Below, one piece after another: positions 7,797-14,818 of a stretch of 33,778 nt of DNA; position 1 is the first letter of the stretch; each line of letters starts with the position of its first letter. The translations under genes and the position numbers were made by a program. The stretch comes from Bacilli bacterium (GTDB taxonomy: Bacteria > Bacillota_I > Bacilli_A > RF39 > UBA660). The notes under the pieces are model-generated. The model saw nothing but the letters and a program-made list of their open reading frames with translations, was not told the DNA's origin and did not search any database. The stretch is from the NCBI GenBank assembly GCA_017460745.1, contig JAFUAL010000018.1, positions 1-33,778 of the forward strand, in the 5' to 3' direction.

Positions 7797-9103
7797 TGAA
7801 GATAAAGTATGTAAAAATAGATGGTATTCATTGTGAACATTGTATAAATACAATAACTAATGAATTACTAAAAAATAAAAATATAAAAAAAGTTATTATT
7901 AAGAACAATATTGCTCATATATCATATAATGGAGATTTAAGTAATAAAGAAATCATTAAAATAATAAAAAAAATTGATTATTTTACAAAAGAAGAATATA
8001 TTTGTGATAATTTAAAAAAATTAGATAATAGAATTGAACTGAAAGAATTTGCTATTATAACTTTTATTATTGTGTTTATTTGGTTTTTGATAAATAAATT
8101 AATTGGATTTAACATCTTTAATATAATTCCTAATATTGATTCAAATATTACTTATGGAATGCTTTTTTTAACAGGTGTTTTAACAAGTATTCATTGTGTT
8201 TCAATGTGTGGGGCTATAAATTTAATAGCAATTATTGACTCAGAAAAGAAAAATTATAAAAAAACAATTTTATACAATTTAGGAAGAGTTATTGCTTATA
8301 CAATTATTGGTGGAATAGTTGGAGGAATCGGTAGTGTATTAAGTTTTAATGATACTATTAAAGGAATTATAATTTTAATAGCAGGAGTTATAATGCTTTT
8401 AATGTCATTTAATATGCTTGGAATATTAGATTTTAGATTATCAATTATTCGAAAATTAAAAATTAGAAATAAAAGTAATAATGCACTAATTATTGGACTT
8501 TTAAATGGGCTTATGCCATGTGGACCACTTCAAGCCATGCAAGTATATGCTTTATCTACTAGTAGTATTTTAAAAGGTGCATTATCAATGTTTTTATTCA
8601 GCTTAGGAACAGTTCCTTTAATGCTCTTTGTAGGAGTGTTTTACAACCTAATAAAGGGTAAAGGTAAAATCATCATTAATAAAATAGCATCTGTTTTAAT
8701 TTTCATTCTATCAATTGTAATGTTAAATCGTGGATTACTTGCATTAGGATTTGATATAACCAAAGTGTTTAGTGATTATGGAAACTATACAAAGACATCA
8801 ATTATAGATGATTACCAAGTAGTAGAATTTGATCTTGGATATAACAATTATGAAGACATAATTGTTCAGAAAGATATTCCAGTGAGAATGATTATTCATG
8901 TTGATAAAAAGTATTTAACTGGTTGTAATAGCGAAATAGTTATAAATGACTTTGGTATTAAGAAAAAACTAGCAGTTGGCGATAATATAATAGAATTTAT
9001 ACCAACGAAAACTGGAACATATACTTATACTTGTTGGATGGAAATGATCAAAAATAACATTAAAGTTATTGATAATAAAAAATATTTTGAAGGTGATAAA
9101 TAA
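7796..9103 (+). CDS. HMA-SafE-cupredoxin fusion, copper-handling membrane protein
   Basis: This 435-residue protein has three parts. Residues 1-70 are a heavy-metal-associated domain with Cys13 and Cys16 (HCEHC). Residues about 75-325 are a SafE/TauE-like, DsbD-related membrane domain with paired motifs TSIHCVSMCGA and LNGLMPCGPLQAMQ. Residues about 340-432 are a cupredoxin-like domain with Cys377 (TGCNSEIVI) and Cys413 followed by Met415 and Met417 (CWMEM), plausible copper ligands. The layout suggests passing copper or electrons from the cytoplasm through the membrane to an outer cupredoxin. It lies between csoR and copA with overlapping start and stop codons, so it is part of the copper response. 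The direction of transport is not known. Confidence 0.82.
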   Translation: MKIKYVKIDGIHCEHCINTITNELLKNKNIKKVIIKNNIAHISYNGDLSNKEIIKIIKKIDYFTKEEYICDNLKKLDNRIELKEFAIITFIIVFIWFLINKLIGFNIFNIIPNIDSNITYGMLFLTGVLTSIHCVSMCGAINLIAIIDSEKKNYKKTILYNLGRVIAYTIIGGIVGGIGSVLSFNDTIKGIIILIAGVIMLLMSFNMLGILDFRLSIIRKLKIRNKSNNALIIGLLNGLMPCGPLQAMQVYALSTSSILKGALSMFLFSLGTVPLMLFVGVFYNLIKGKGKIIINKIASVLIFILSIVMLNRGLLALGFDITKVFSDYGNYTKTSIIDDYQVVEFDLGYNNYEDIIVQKDIPVRMIIHVDKKYLTGCNSEIVINDFGIKKKLAVGDNIIEFIPTKTGTYTYTCWMEMIKNNIKVIDNKKYFEGDK

Positions 9104-11295
9104 TGAAAAAAGTAATTTTAAAAATAGATGGAATGAGTTGTAGTGCTTGTCAAAATAGGGTTGAAAAATACTTAAATAAACAAAATGGAGTAAAGGCATC
9201 GGTTAATCTTGTTATGGCAGAGGCTCTCATAGAATATGATGAAAGTAAAGTTACTTTATCTGATTTAGATAGATTTGTGGAAGAATCCGGATATAAAAGT
9301 TTAGTTGTTTATAACGAAAAAGAAGAAAATAAAAAAGATAATAGTAAACTATATTTGATTGTTTTTGCATTCTTGACTATATTCTTAATGTATGTTTCTA
9401 TGGGGCATATGGTAGGTTTACCAGTTATACCTTTCTTGCATATGTTAGATTATCCAATAAATTATGGTATAGCATTATTAATTCTTGTTATTCCATATAT
9501 TATATTTGGTTTTGATATTTTAAAAAGTGGTATAACAAAGTTATTACATAAAAGTCCAAATATGGATTCATTAGTAACAATTGGAGTATTATCAAGTTTA
9601 ATTTATAGTATAGTAAACTTAATTTTAATAATTAAAGGAAATGATATGCTTGCCGAAAACTTATATTTTGAGTCATCTGCTACTATTATTTATTTCATTA
9701 AATTAGGAAGATATATTGATAAAAAATCTAAAGAAAAGACCAAAGAAGCAATTAAAGAACTAGTCGAGATAACTCCTAAAAGTGCTTTAATAAAAACAAA
9801 GGATGGAGAAAAAGAAATAACAATCGATGAAGTAAAAAAAGGAGATATATTAATTTGCAAACCAGGTATGAAAATTGCAGTTGATGGTATTATTGTATCA
9901 GGTGAAACACATTTAGATGAAGCATTTATTACTGGAGAATCTAAAGCCAATAAAAAGAGTATTAAGGATAAAGTAATTGCAGGCTCTATTAATATAGATG
10001 GATATATTGAGTATCGTGCAGAAAAAATTGGACCAGAATCTACAATTTCTGAAGTAGTAAGATTGGTTGTTGAAGCTAGCAATACAAAAGCTCCAATACA
10101 AAGATTAGCAGATAAAATAAGTGGTATTTTTGTTCCAAGTATTATGATAATAGCAGTCTTAACATTAATTGGATATTTAGTTTTAGGATTACCAATAAAC
10201 GATGCAATTATTTCTTTTGTAACAGTTTTAGTCGTTGCTTGTCCATGTGCTTTAGGACTTGCAACACCTCTTGCCGTAGTGGTTAGTGAAGGAAAGTCGG
10301 CTAGTGAAGGTATTTTAGTTAAGACAAGTGAAACATTAGAGAGTGCTCATAAAGTTGATACAATTATTTTTGACAAAACAGGCACACTTACATATGGTAA
10401 TTTAAGAATATCGAAAGTTAATAATTATTCGGATTATAAAGATAAAGATTTATTAAAAATTGTTGCAAGTTTAGAAAATAATTCTAATCATCCAATTGCA
10501 AATGCTTTTAAATCGTGGGTGGATGATAATAAAGTTAAATATGAAAATATTGAAAAATTTTCTAATCTTTCTGGTATTGGATTATCAGGAGTCTATAAAA
10601 CCAAGAAAATCTTTGTTGGAAATAATAAATTATTAACTAAACTAGATATAACAAATAATTACAAAAAAGAAGAACAAGAATTATCTAAAGCTGGAAATAG
10701 TATTGTATATGTAGTAGAAGCGGGAAAGATTATTGCTCTTATTGGTGTCAAAGATATAATTAGGGATAATGCAAAAGAAACATTACAAAATCTTAAAAAG
10801 ATGAATAAAGATATTATAATGTTATCAGGAGATAATGAAATAACCTCTAGTATTATTGCAGAAACACTTGGAATTGATAAAGTAATTGCGAACCTTTTAC
10901 CTCAAGACAAAGAAAAATACTTAAAAGAATTAAAGATGAATGGGCATATGATTATGATGGTAGGTGACGGAATAAATGATGCGCCATCACTAGCTACAAG
11001 TGATATTGGAGTTTCTGTAAATAGTGGAACCGATATTGCTGCAGACTCATCTGATGTAATATTAATGAAAGATGATTTAAGTAAGATTGTAGAACTATTT
11101 AATATAAGTCAAAAGACAATAAAAATAATTAAGGAAAATCTTTTCTGGGCATTTTTTTATAATATTTGTATGATACCAATTGCAATCGGATTTTTAAAGC
11201 CACTTGGAATAACTTTAAGTCCAATGATTGCATCCCTTGCAATGGTAATAAGTAGTTTAACTGTAGTATTTAACTCATTAAGATTGAAGAAATAG
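9103..11295 (+). CDS. copA: Copper-exporting P1B-type ATPase CopA
   Basis: This 730-residue protein has one N-terminal heavy-metal domain (Cys13, Cys16 in MSCSACQ), eight predicted membrane helices, the transmembrane metal site Cys380-Pro-Cys382 (ACPCALGLATP), the phosphorylation motif DKTGTLT with Asp424, the SNHPIA nucleotide motif and GDGINDAPSLA. CPC with a single HMA domain is the usual Cu(I) exporter arrangement. Length is normal for the family. The ATG overlaps the previous TAA, so it is translationally coupled, and it should be induced by copper through the CsoR operator. Silver is a likely secondary substrate. Confidence 0.93.
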   Translation: MKKVILKIDGMSCSACQNRVEKYLNKQNGVKASVNLVMAEALIEYDESKVTLSDLDRFVEESGYKSLVVYNEKEENKKDNSKLYLIVFAFLTIFLMYVSMGHMVGLPVIPFLHMLDYPINYGIALLILVIPYIIFGFDILKSGITKLLHKSPNMDSLVTIGVLSSLIYSIVNLILIIKGNDMLAENLYFESSATIIYFIKLGRYIDKKSKEKTKEAIKELVEITPKSALIKTKDGEKEITIDEVKKGDILICKPGMKIAVDGIIVSGETHLDEAFITGESKANKKSIKDKVIAGSINIDGYIEYRAEKIGPESTISEVVRLVVEASNTKAPIQRLADKISGIFVPSIMIIAVLTLIGYLVLGLPINDAIISFVTVLVVACPCALGLATPLAVVVSEGKSASEGILVKTSETLESAHKVDTIIFDKTGTLTYGNLRISKVNNYSDYKDKDLLKIVASLENNSNHPIANAFKSWVDDNKVKYENIEKFSNLSGIGLSGVYKTKKIFVGNNKLLTKLDITNNYKKEEQELSKAGNSIVYVVEAGKIIALIGVKDIIRDNAKETLQNLKKMNKDIIMLSGDNEITSSIIAETLGIDKVIANLLPQDKEKYLKELKMNGHMIMMVGDGINDAPSLATSDIGVSVNSGTDIAADSSDVILMKDDLSKIVELFNISQKTIKIIKENLFWAFFYNICMIPIAIGFLKPLGITLSPMIASLAMVISSLTVVFNSLRLKK

Positions 11296-11305
11296 CGGTG
11301 TAATA

Positions 11306-11833
11306 ATGAAAAAAATAGGATTATTTTTAATGATATTTATAAGTTTCTTTGCAATAACTGGATGTGTAAACGATAAAAAGGAAACAAGTGTAAAAGATTT
11401 AGATGCTCCTGCAGGATTAAAAGAGATAAAAGGAGATATAGTAAAAGCAACTTTAAATGAAGATGGTAATATTGTAATTGATAAAAAAGACATTACTTCG
11501 GATGTAATTTATATTAGTTATGAGTATGAAGGGGTAACAATTGGACTTTTAGCTGTAAGAGACTCAAATGGAGATATTAAAGTAGTTGTCAATACATGTC
11601 AGTCATGTGGAGGTTCTCCTTATGCATATTTTGTACAAGTAGGAGATAAGATTCAATGCCAAAATTGTGGTAATTTCTTTGCAATAGATGAATTAGATAA
11701 TTTAGTTCTTGATGGATGTAATCCTATTGGAATTAAAGATAGGATAGATACGAATGAAACGATAATAATAGGGACTGAACAATTAAAAGGATTAAAAGAT
11801 AAATTTGAAAATTGGAAAGGTCCAAAAACCTAA
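11306..11833 (+). CDS. DUF2318-like lipoprotein with CxxC motifs
   Basis: This 175-residue protein has a lipoprotein signal peptide ending AITGC, with the lipid-modified cysteine at residue 20. The mature part has VNTCQSCGGSPYAY (Cys98, Cys101), then IQCQNCGNFFAI and DGCNPIGI. This spacing matches the FtrD-like DUF2318 domain, which binds an iron-sulfur or metal centre and is found with iron and copper permeases. It would sit on the outer face of the membrane. It follows copA by 10 bases and is in the copper operon, so a role in extracellular metal oxidation or reduction is likely but not shown. Confidence 0.78.
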   Translation: MKKIGLFLMIFISFFAITGCVNDKKETSVKDLDAPAGLKEIKGDIVKATLNEDGNIVIDKKDITSDVIYISYEYEGVTIGLLAVRDSNGDIKVVVNTCQSCGGSPYAYFVQVGDKIQCQNCGNFFAIDELDNLVLDGCNPIGIKDRIDTNETIIIGTEQLKGLKDKFENWKGPKT

Positions 11834-11868
11834 TATTCAATATTGAAAATAGAGAAAGGAATTTAATT

Positions 11869-12534
11869 ATGGAACCAAAAGAAAAATTAATTAGAGAAAG
11901 ACATTCAGTAAGAAGTTATTTAGATAAGGAAATTGAACAAGTAAAAATTAATGAATTAAATAAACTAATAAGTAGTATAAATGAGCAAGAAAATTTAAAT
12001 ATACAATTAATATTAAATGATGGAGAAGCGTTTGATAAATTTATACTTCATTATGGTAGATTAAAGAATTGTAAAAATTATATTGCTTTAATTGGAAAAA
12101 AAGATAGTTCATTAGATGAAAAAGTTGGTTATAATGGAGAGAAAATAGTATTGAAAGCTCAAGAATTAGGATTAAATACTTGTTGGGTAGCGGGAACTTA
12201 TAAAAAAGCTTTAGTTAAGGCAGACATAAACAAAGATGAAAAACTTGTGTGTGTAATTGCTATTGGTTATGGAGAGACAAATGGAGTGATTAGAAAAAGT
12301 AAGACTATTGATGAAGTAACTGATTCAAATAATTATCCAGAGTGGTATAGAAGAGGTATTGAATTTGCCTTACTAGCTCCTACTGCCTTAAATGAACAAA
12401 AATTTAAATTTGAATATATCGATGATGAAAATGTAAAGGTGGTACCAGGAAGAGGAGCAATGACTAAGATTGATTTAGGAATTGTTAAATATCATTTTGA
12501 ATTAGGTGCTAATAAAAAAATAAATTGGCAATAA
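11869..12534 (+). CDS. Nitroreductase-family flavoprotein (TM1586-like)
   Basis: This protein has 221 residues if it starts at ATG 11869, which I prefer because AAAGGA lies 8 bases upstream. The alternative start at 11812 overlaps the previous gene and has no good ribosome binding site. RHSVRSYLDKEI near the N-terminus is the FMN-phosphate-binding motif. The later LNTCWVAG and a second half-domain (WYRRGIEFALLAPTALNEQKF) match the two-lobed nitroreductase subgroup typified by TM1586. It probably reduces quinones, nitro compounds or flavins using NAD(P)H. Its place in the copper operon, beside a flavodoxin and an FMN split-barrel protein, suggests a redox-stress function. Confidence 0.8.
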   Translation: MEPKEKLIRERHSVRSYLDKEIEQVKINELNKLISSINEQENLNIQLILNDGEAFDKFILHYGRLKNCKNYIALIGKKDSSLDEKVGYNGEKIVLKAQELGLNTCWVAGTYKKALVKADINKDEKLVCVIAIGYGETNGVIRKSKTIDEVTDSNNYPEWYRRGIEFALLAPTALNEQKFKFEYIDDENVKVVPGRGAMTKIDLGIVKYHFELGANKKINWQ

Positions 12535-12547
12535 TAGGAGGAAAAAT

Positions 12548-12961
12548 ATGAAAGTTGAAGTAAGATATTATTCAAGAAGTGGTAATACAAAATCCTTAGC
12601 AGAAGCAATTGCTAAAGGTGTAAATACAAAAGCAATATCAATTGATGATAGCAATGCTTTAATCAGTGATAAAACTGATATTTTATTCATTGGTGGTGCA
12701 TTATATGCATATGGATTAGATAATAAAATAAAAGAATATATTTCTAATTTAGATCCAAATAATATTGGTGCATCAATTGTATTTTCAACATCATGGATTT
12801 CAAAACACTCTATAGATTTAATTAAGAAAGCTTTAAGGAATAAAGGCATAAATGTAGTAGAAGATTATATATATTATAAAAATAAACCAAACGATAATGA
12901 ATTAAAAGAAGCAGAAGAAATAGCTAAAAAGTTAATTGAAGAGAAAAAAGGAGAAAGATAA
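12548..12961 (+). CDS. Flavodoxin-like protein
   Basis: This 137-residue protein begins MKVEVRYYSRSGNTKSLAEAIA. SRSGNTKSLA is the FMN-phosphate loop of flavodoxins. GGALYAYGLDNKIKEYI is the second conserved loop. The length fits a short-chain flavodoxin. It would carry electrons as a soluble cytoplasmic partner for the neighbouring flavoenzymes. AGGAGG precedes the ATG, and it is separated by 13 bases from the nitroreductase and 2 bases from the next gene, so it is in the same operon. Confidence 0.85.
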   Translation: MKVEVRYYSRSGNTKSLAEAIAKGVNTKAISIDDSNALISDKTDILFIGGALYAYGLDNKIKEYISNLDPNNIGASIVFSTSWISKHSIDLIKKALRNKGINVVEDYIYYKNKPNDNELKEAEEIAKKLIEEKKGER

Positions 12962-12963
12962 TT

Positions 12964-13356
12964 ATGAAAGAAGTTCAAGAATTTTTAAAAGAATGTGGAG
13001 TATATTATTTGGCTACAGTTAAAGGTGATCAACCAAGAGTAAGGCCATTTGGAACAGCTGAGATATTTGAAAATCATTTATATATAGAAACAGGTAAGAA
13101 AAAAGAAGTATTTAAACAAATTGAAACTAATCCAAAAGTTGAAATATGTGGTTTTAAAGATGGTAAATGGATAAGAGTATCTGGAAAATTAGTATTAGAT
13201 GATAGAGTTGAGGCTAAAAAGAATATGCTAGATAAAAATCCTGAATTAAGAAATATGTATAGTGAATTTGATGACAATACTGCAGTATTATATTTTGAAT
13301 CAGGAAAAGCAGTTATCTCATCGTTTACAGAAGAACCCAAGTTTATAGAATTTTAA
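12964..13356 (+). CDS. Pyridoxamine 5'-phosphate oxidase-family FMN-binding protein
   Basis: This 130-residue single-domain protein has the split-barrel pattern of this family: VYYLATVKGDQPRVRPFGTA, then LYIETGKKKEVFKQIETNPKVEICGF and WIRVSGK. Members of this size usually bind FMN or F420 and act as oxidases or reductases of small molecules, not as true pyridoxine enzymes. It is the last gene before a terminator and shares the copper operon with a nitroreductase and a flavodoxin. Substrate unknown. Confidence 0.85.
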   Translation: MKEVQEFLKECGVYYLATVKGDQPRVRPFGTAEIFENHLYIETGKKKEVFKQIETNPKVEICGFKDGKWIRVSGKLVLDDRVEAKKNMLDKNPELRNMYSEFDDNTAVLYFESGKAVISSFTEEPKFIEF

Positions 13357-13370
13357 TAGTTTGATGAACT

Positions 13371-13395
13371 AAGAGAATGAAATATTCTCTTTTTT
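13371..13395 (+). terminator. Terminator of the copper/redox operon
   Basis: AAGAGAAT 13371-13378 pairs with ATTCTCTT 13384-13391 around a 5-base loop, followed by T residues to 13395. It lies 15 bases after the last operon gene. Confidence 0.8.
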
Positions 13396-13413
13396 AAAAA
13401 AGGAAGTAATAGT

Positions 13414-13710
13414 TTGAAACAGGAAGTATATGAATTTTTAACAACTATACCTAAAGGTAAAGTTGTGACTTATAGTCAAATTGCTGAGTATTTAGGAAAT
13501 AAAAAATTATCACGAGTTGTTGGTAATATTTTACATGTGAATCCTAATCCAGCGAAATATCCATGCTATAAAGTAGTAAATAGTAAAGGATATTTAGCGT
13601 CAAGTTTTGGTGATGGTGGAATAGAAGTTCAAAAAGAACGATTAGAAAAAGATGGTATAGAAGTAATTAATTATTGTGTTGATTTAAAAAAATATCAATA
13701 TAAGTTTTAA
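13414..13710 (+). CDS. One-domain alkyltransferase (MGMT/Ada C-terminal family)
   Basis: This 98-residue protein matches the DNA-binding and active-site domain of O6-alkylguanine transferases: IPKGKVVTYSQIAEYLG, SRVVGNIL (the arginine finger) and NPxPxxYPCYKVVNSKG. The acceptor cysteine is Cys51. The usual PCHRV is PCYKV here, so the histidine that activates the cysteine is tyrosine. It lacks the N-terminal domain of full MGMT. It could be a low-activity transferase or an ATL-like damage sensor, although ATL proteins normally lack the cysteine. The start is TTG at 13414, chosen for the upstream AAAAGGAAG. It has its own downstream terminator. Confidence 0.78.
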   Translation: MKQEVYEFLTTIPKGKVVTYSQIAEYLGNKKLSRVVGNILHVNPNPAKYPCYKVVNSKGYLASSFGDGGIEVQKERLEKDGIEVINYCVDLKKYQYKF

Positions 13711-13721
13711 TAATATAGTAA

Positions 13722-13746
13722 AGAAGGAAACATCCTGCTTTTTTTT
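13722..13746 (+). terminator. Terminator after the alkyltransferase
   Basis: AGAAGGA at 13722-13728 pairs with TCCTGCT at 13733-13739 (one mismatch) around AACA, followed by a run of T to 13746. Confidence 0.65.
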
Positions 13747-13750
13747 ATGA

Positions 13751-13777
13751 TATAATATTGTTAACAGTTATGGGAGG
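13751..13777 (+). promoter_or_regulatory. Promoter -10 element and ribosome binding site of the ABC operon
   Basis: TATAAT at 13751-13756 is a perfect -10 element, with no convincing -35 element in front of it. GGGAGG at 13772-13777 is the ribosome binding site for the ATG at 13786. Confidence 0.5.
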
Positions 13778-13785
13778 TAATTGGT

Positions 13786-14214
13786 ATGATAGAAATAAAA
13801 AATGTAACTAAAAAATATGGGGAAAAAGTAGCCTTAGATGATGTATCCTTTAATGTTAATGATGGAGAAATATTCGCGTTTATTGGACACAACGGAGCAG
13901 GAAAAACAACGCTTATTAAATCGATTGTTGGAATTTATGAATTTGATGAAGGAGATATTCTTATTAATGGAAAGTCTATAAAAGATAATCCAATTGTTTG
14001 TAAAAAGGATATGGCTTTTGTACCAGATAATCCAGAGTTATATGAAAATATGAAAGCAATAGATTTTATTAATTTTATATGTGATATGTATGAAGTTGAT
14101 GAAGAGACACGCGAAAAGAATATTCGTAAATATGCAGAGTTATTTGAAATTGAGAATAATTTAAATGATCCTATTCTGTCTTTTTCACATGGTATGAAAC
14201 AAAAAGTTGGATGA
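13786..14214 (+). pseudogene. ABC transporter ATPase, N-terminal half, split by insertion
   Basis: The 142 coded residues contain Walker A (GHNGAGKTT, residues 34-42), the Q-loop region and the signature region LSFSHGMKQ. The frame then runs into foreign DNA at about 14207 and stops at TGA 14212-14214. Walker B and the H-loop are missing. They are found at 28715-29029, and joining the two parts at the shared AGTTG restores an ATPase of about 240 residues, a normal length. The gene therefore encodes an ABC exporter ATPase interrupted by the mobilizable element. The partner permease gene is at 29031. Excision would repair the gene. Confidence 0.92.
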
Positions 14215-14218
14215 ATGC
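14205..14218. other. attL junction of the mobilizable element
   Basis: Host sequence ends within AGTTG (14205-14209). The element begins with GA, then the arm TGAATGC (14212-14218), which is the exact inverse of GCATTCA at the other end (28734-28740). The likely crossover dinucleotide is GT at 14206-14207. Confidence 0.82.
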
Positions 14219-14221
14219 GAT

Positions 14222-14277
14222 GAAGACACAGGTAGTAATTAAGAAAAGTTGCTTATAGCCCATAAAATAAGGGATAA
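14222..14277 (+). repeat. Element left-end copy of the A-rich-loop hairpin motif
   Basis: CACAGG is followed by a hairpin: TTAT 14253-14256, AG, CCC 14259-14261, loop ATAAAATAA, GGG 14271-14273, ATAA 14274-14277. The arrangement (outer stem, AG bulge, CC-A-rich loop-GG) is that of the hairpins at 4906 and 7311. The rest of 14278-14375 is AT-rich leader DNA for the next gene. Confidence 0.45.
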
Positions 14278-14375
14278 ATCAATATTTAAGATTTTTGATT
14301 TTCCTAAAAATTGAAAAAAATTTTTAAAAAATAATTTCAAAAAATTATGTATTTTTATAAGAAAAGAGGTAAAAA

Positions 14376-14771
14376 ATGTTATTAGATAATAATACTGATA
14401 AAGTAATTGATTTATTAGATACGTATGATAATTTAAGTAATATTGATAAAATAAGATTAGCAATATATCTATTAGAAAATAAGAATTTTGATATTAATTT
14501 TAATATTAAAGATATGATTATACTATTAAAAGAAGTTTTAAATAAACTTGATCCAAGTTATAGTAAAACTATTGTTAATTTTGCTAAATATAAACATCTA
14601 TTATTTCTTTCAGCCAAATATTTAGAACTAACTGAAAAAGAAAAGAAAAATTTCTCAATAGAAATGCTATTTAACATCTTTGAAACTGATTTTAAAGATA
14701 AAGTTATCAATAAAGAGATAAATAAGCATTTATATGTATATGATTATTGCTATGCAATATTAAATAAGTAA
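14376..14771 (+). CDS. Unidentified 131-residue helical protein
   Basis: The ATG is preceded by AAGAGGT. The product is rich in Leu, Ile, Asn, Lys and Asp and looks all-alpha, with no signal peptide, membrane helix or recognisable motif. It is the first gene inside the element and converges on the giant helicase gene, sharing a two-way terminator with it. It could be cargo working with the helicase, such as an immunity or regulatory protein, but nothing in the sequence shows this. Confidence 0.65.
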   Translation: MLLDNNTDKVIDLLDTYDNLSNIDKIRLAIYLLENKNFDINFNIKDMIILLKEVLNKLDPSYSKTIVNFAKYKHLLFLSAKYLELTEKEKKNFSIEMLFNIFETDFKDKVINKEINKHLYVYDYCYAILNK

Positions 14772-14778
14772 AAGAAAG

Positions 14779-14818
14779 CCCTAGTAGTCTTAATTGACTA
14801 TTAGGGTTATTTTTTTTA
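14779..14818. terminator. Two-way terminator between convergent genes
   Basis: CCCTAGTAGTC 14779-14789 pairs with GACTATTAGGG 14796-14806, ten Watson-Crick pairs plus one G-T. T-rich tracts follow on the plus strand, and AAAGAAAG on the left gives a U-rich tail on the minus strand. It serves the genes ending at 14771 and 14816. Confidence 0.85.

Noticed and set aside
11812-11868. Longer N-terminus for the nitroreductase
   Set aside because: It overlaps the previous gene, lacks a good ribosome binding site and adds residues unlike the family start.
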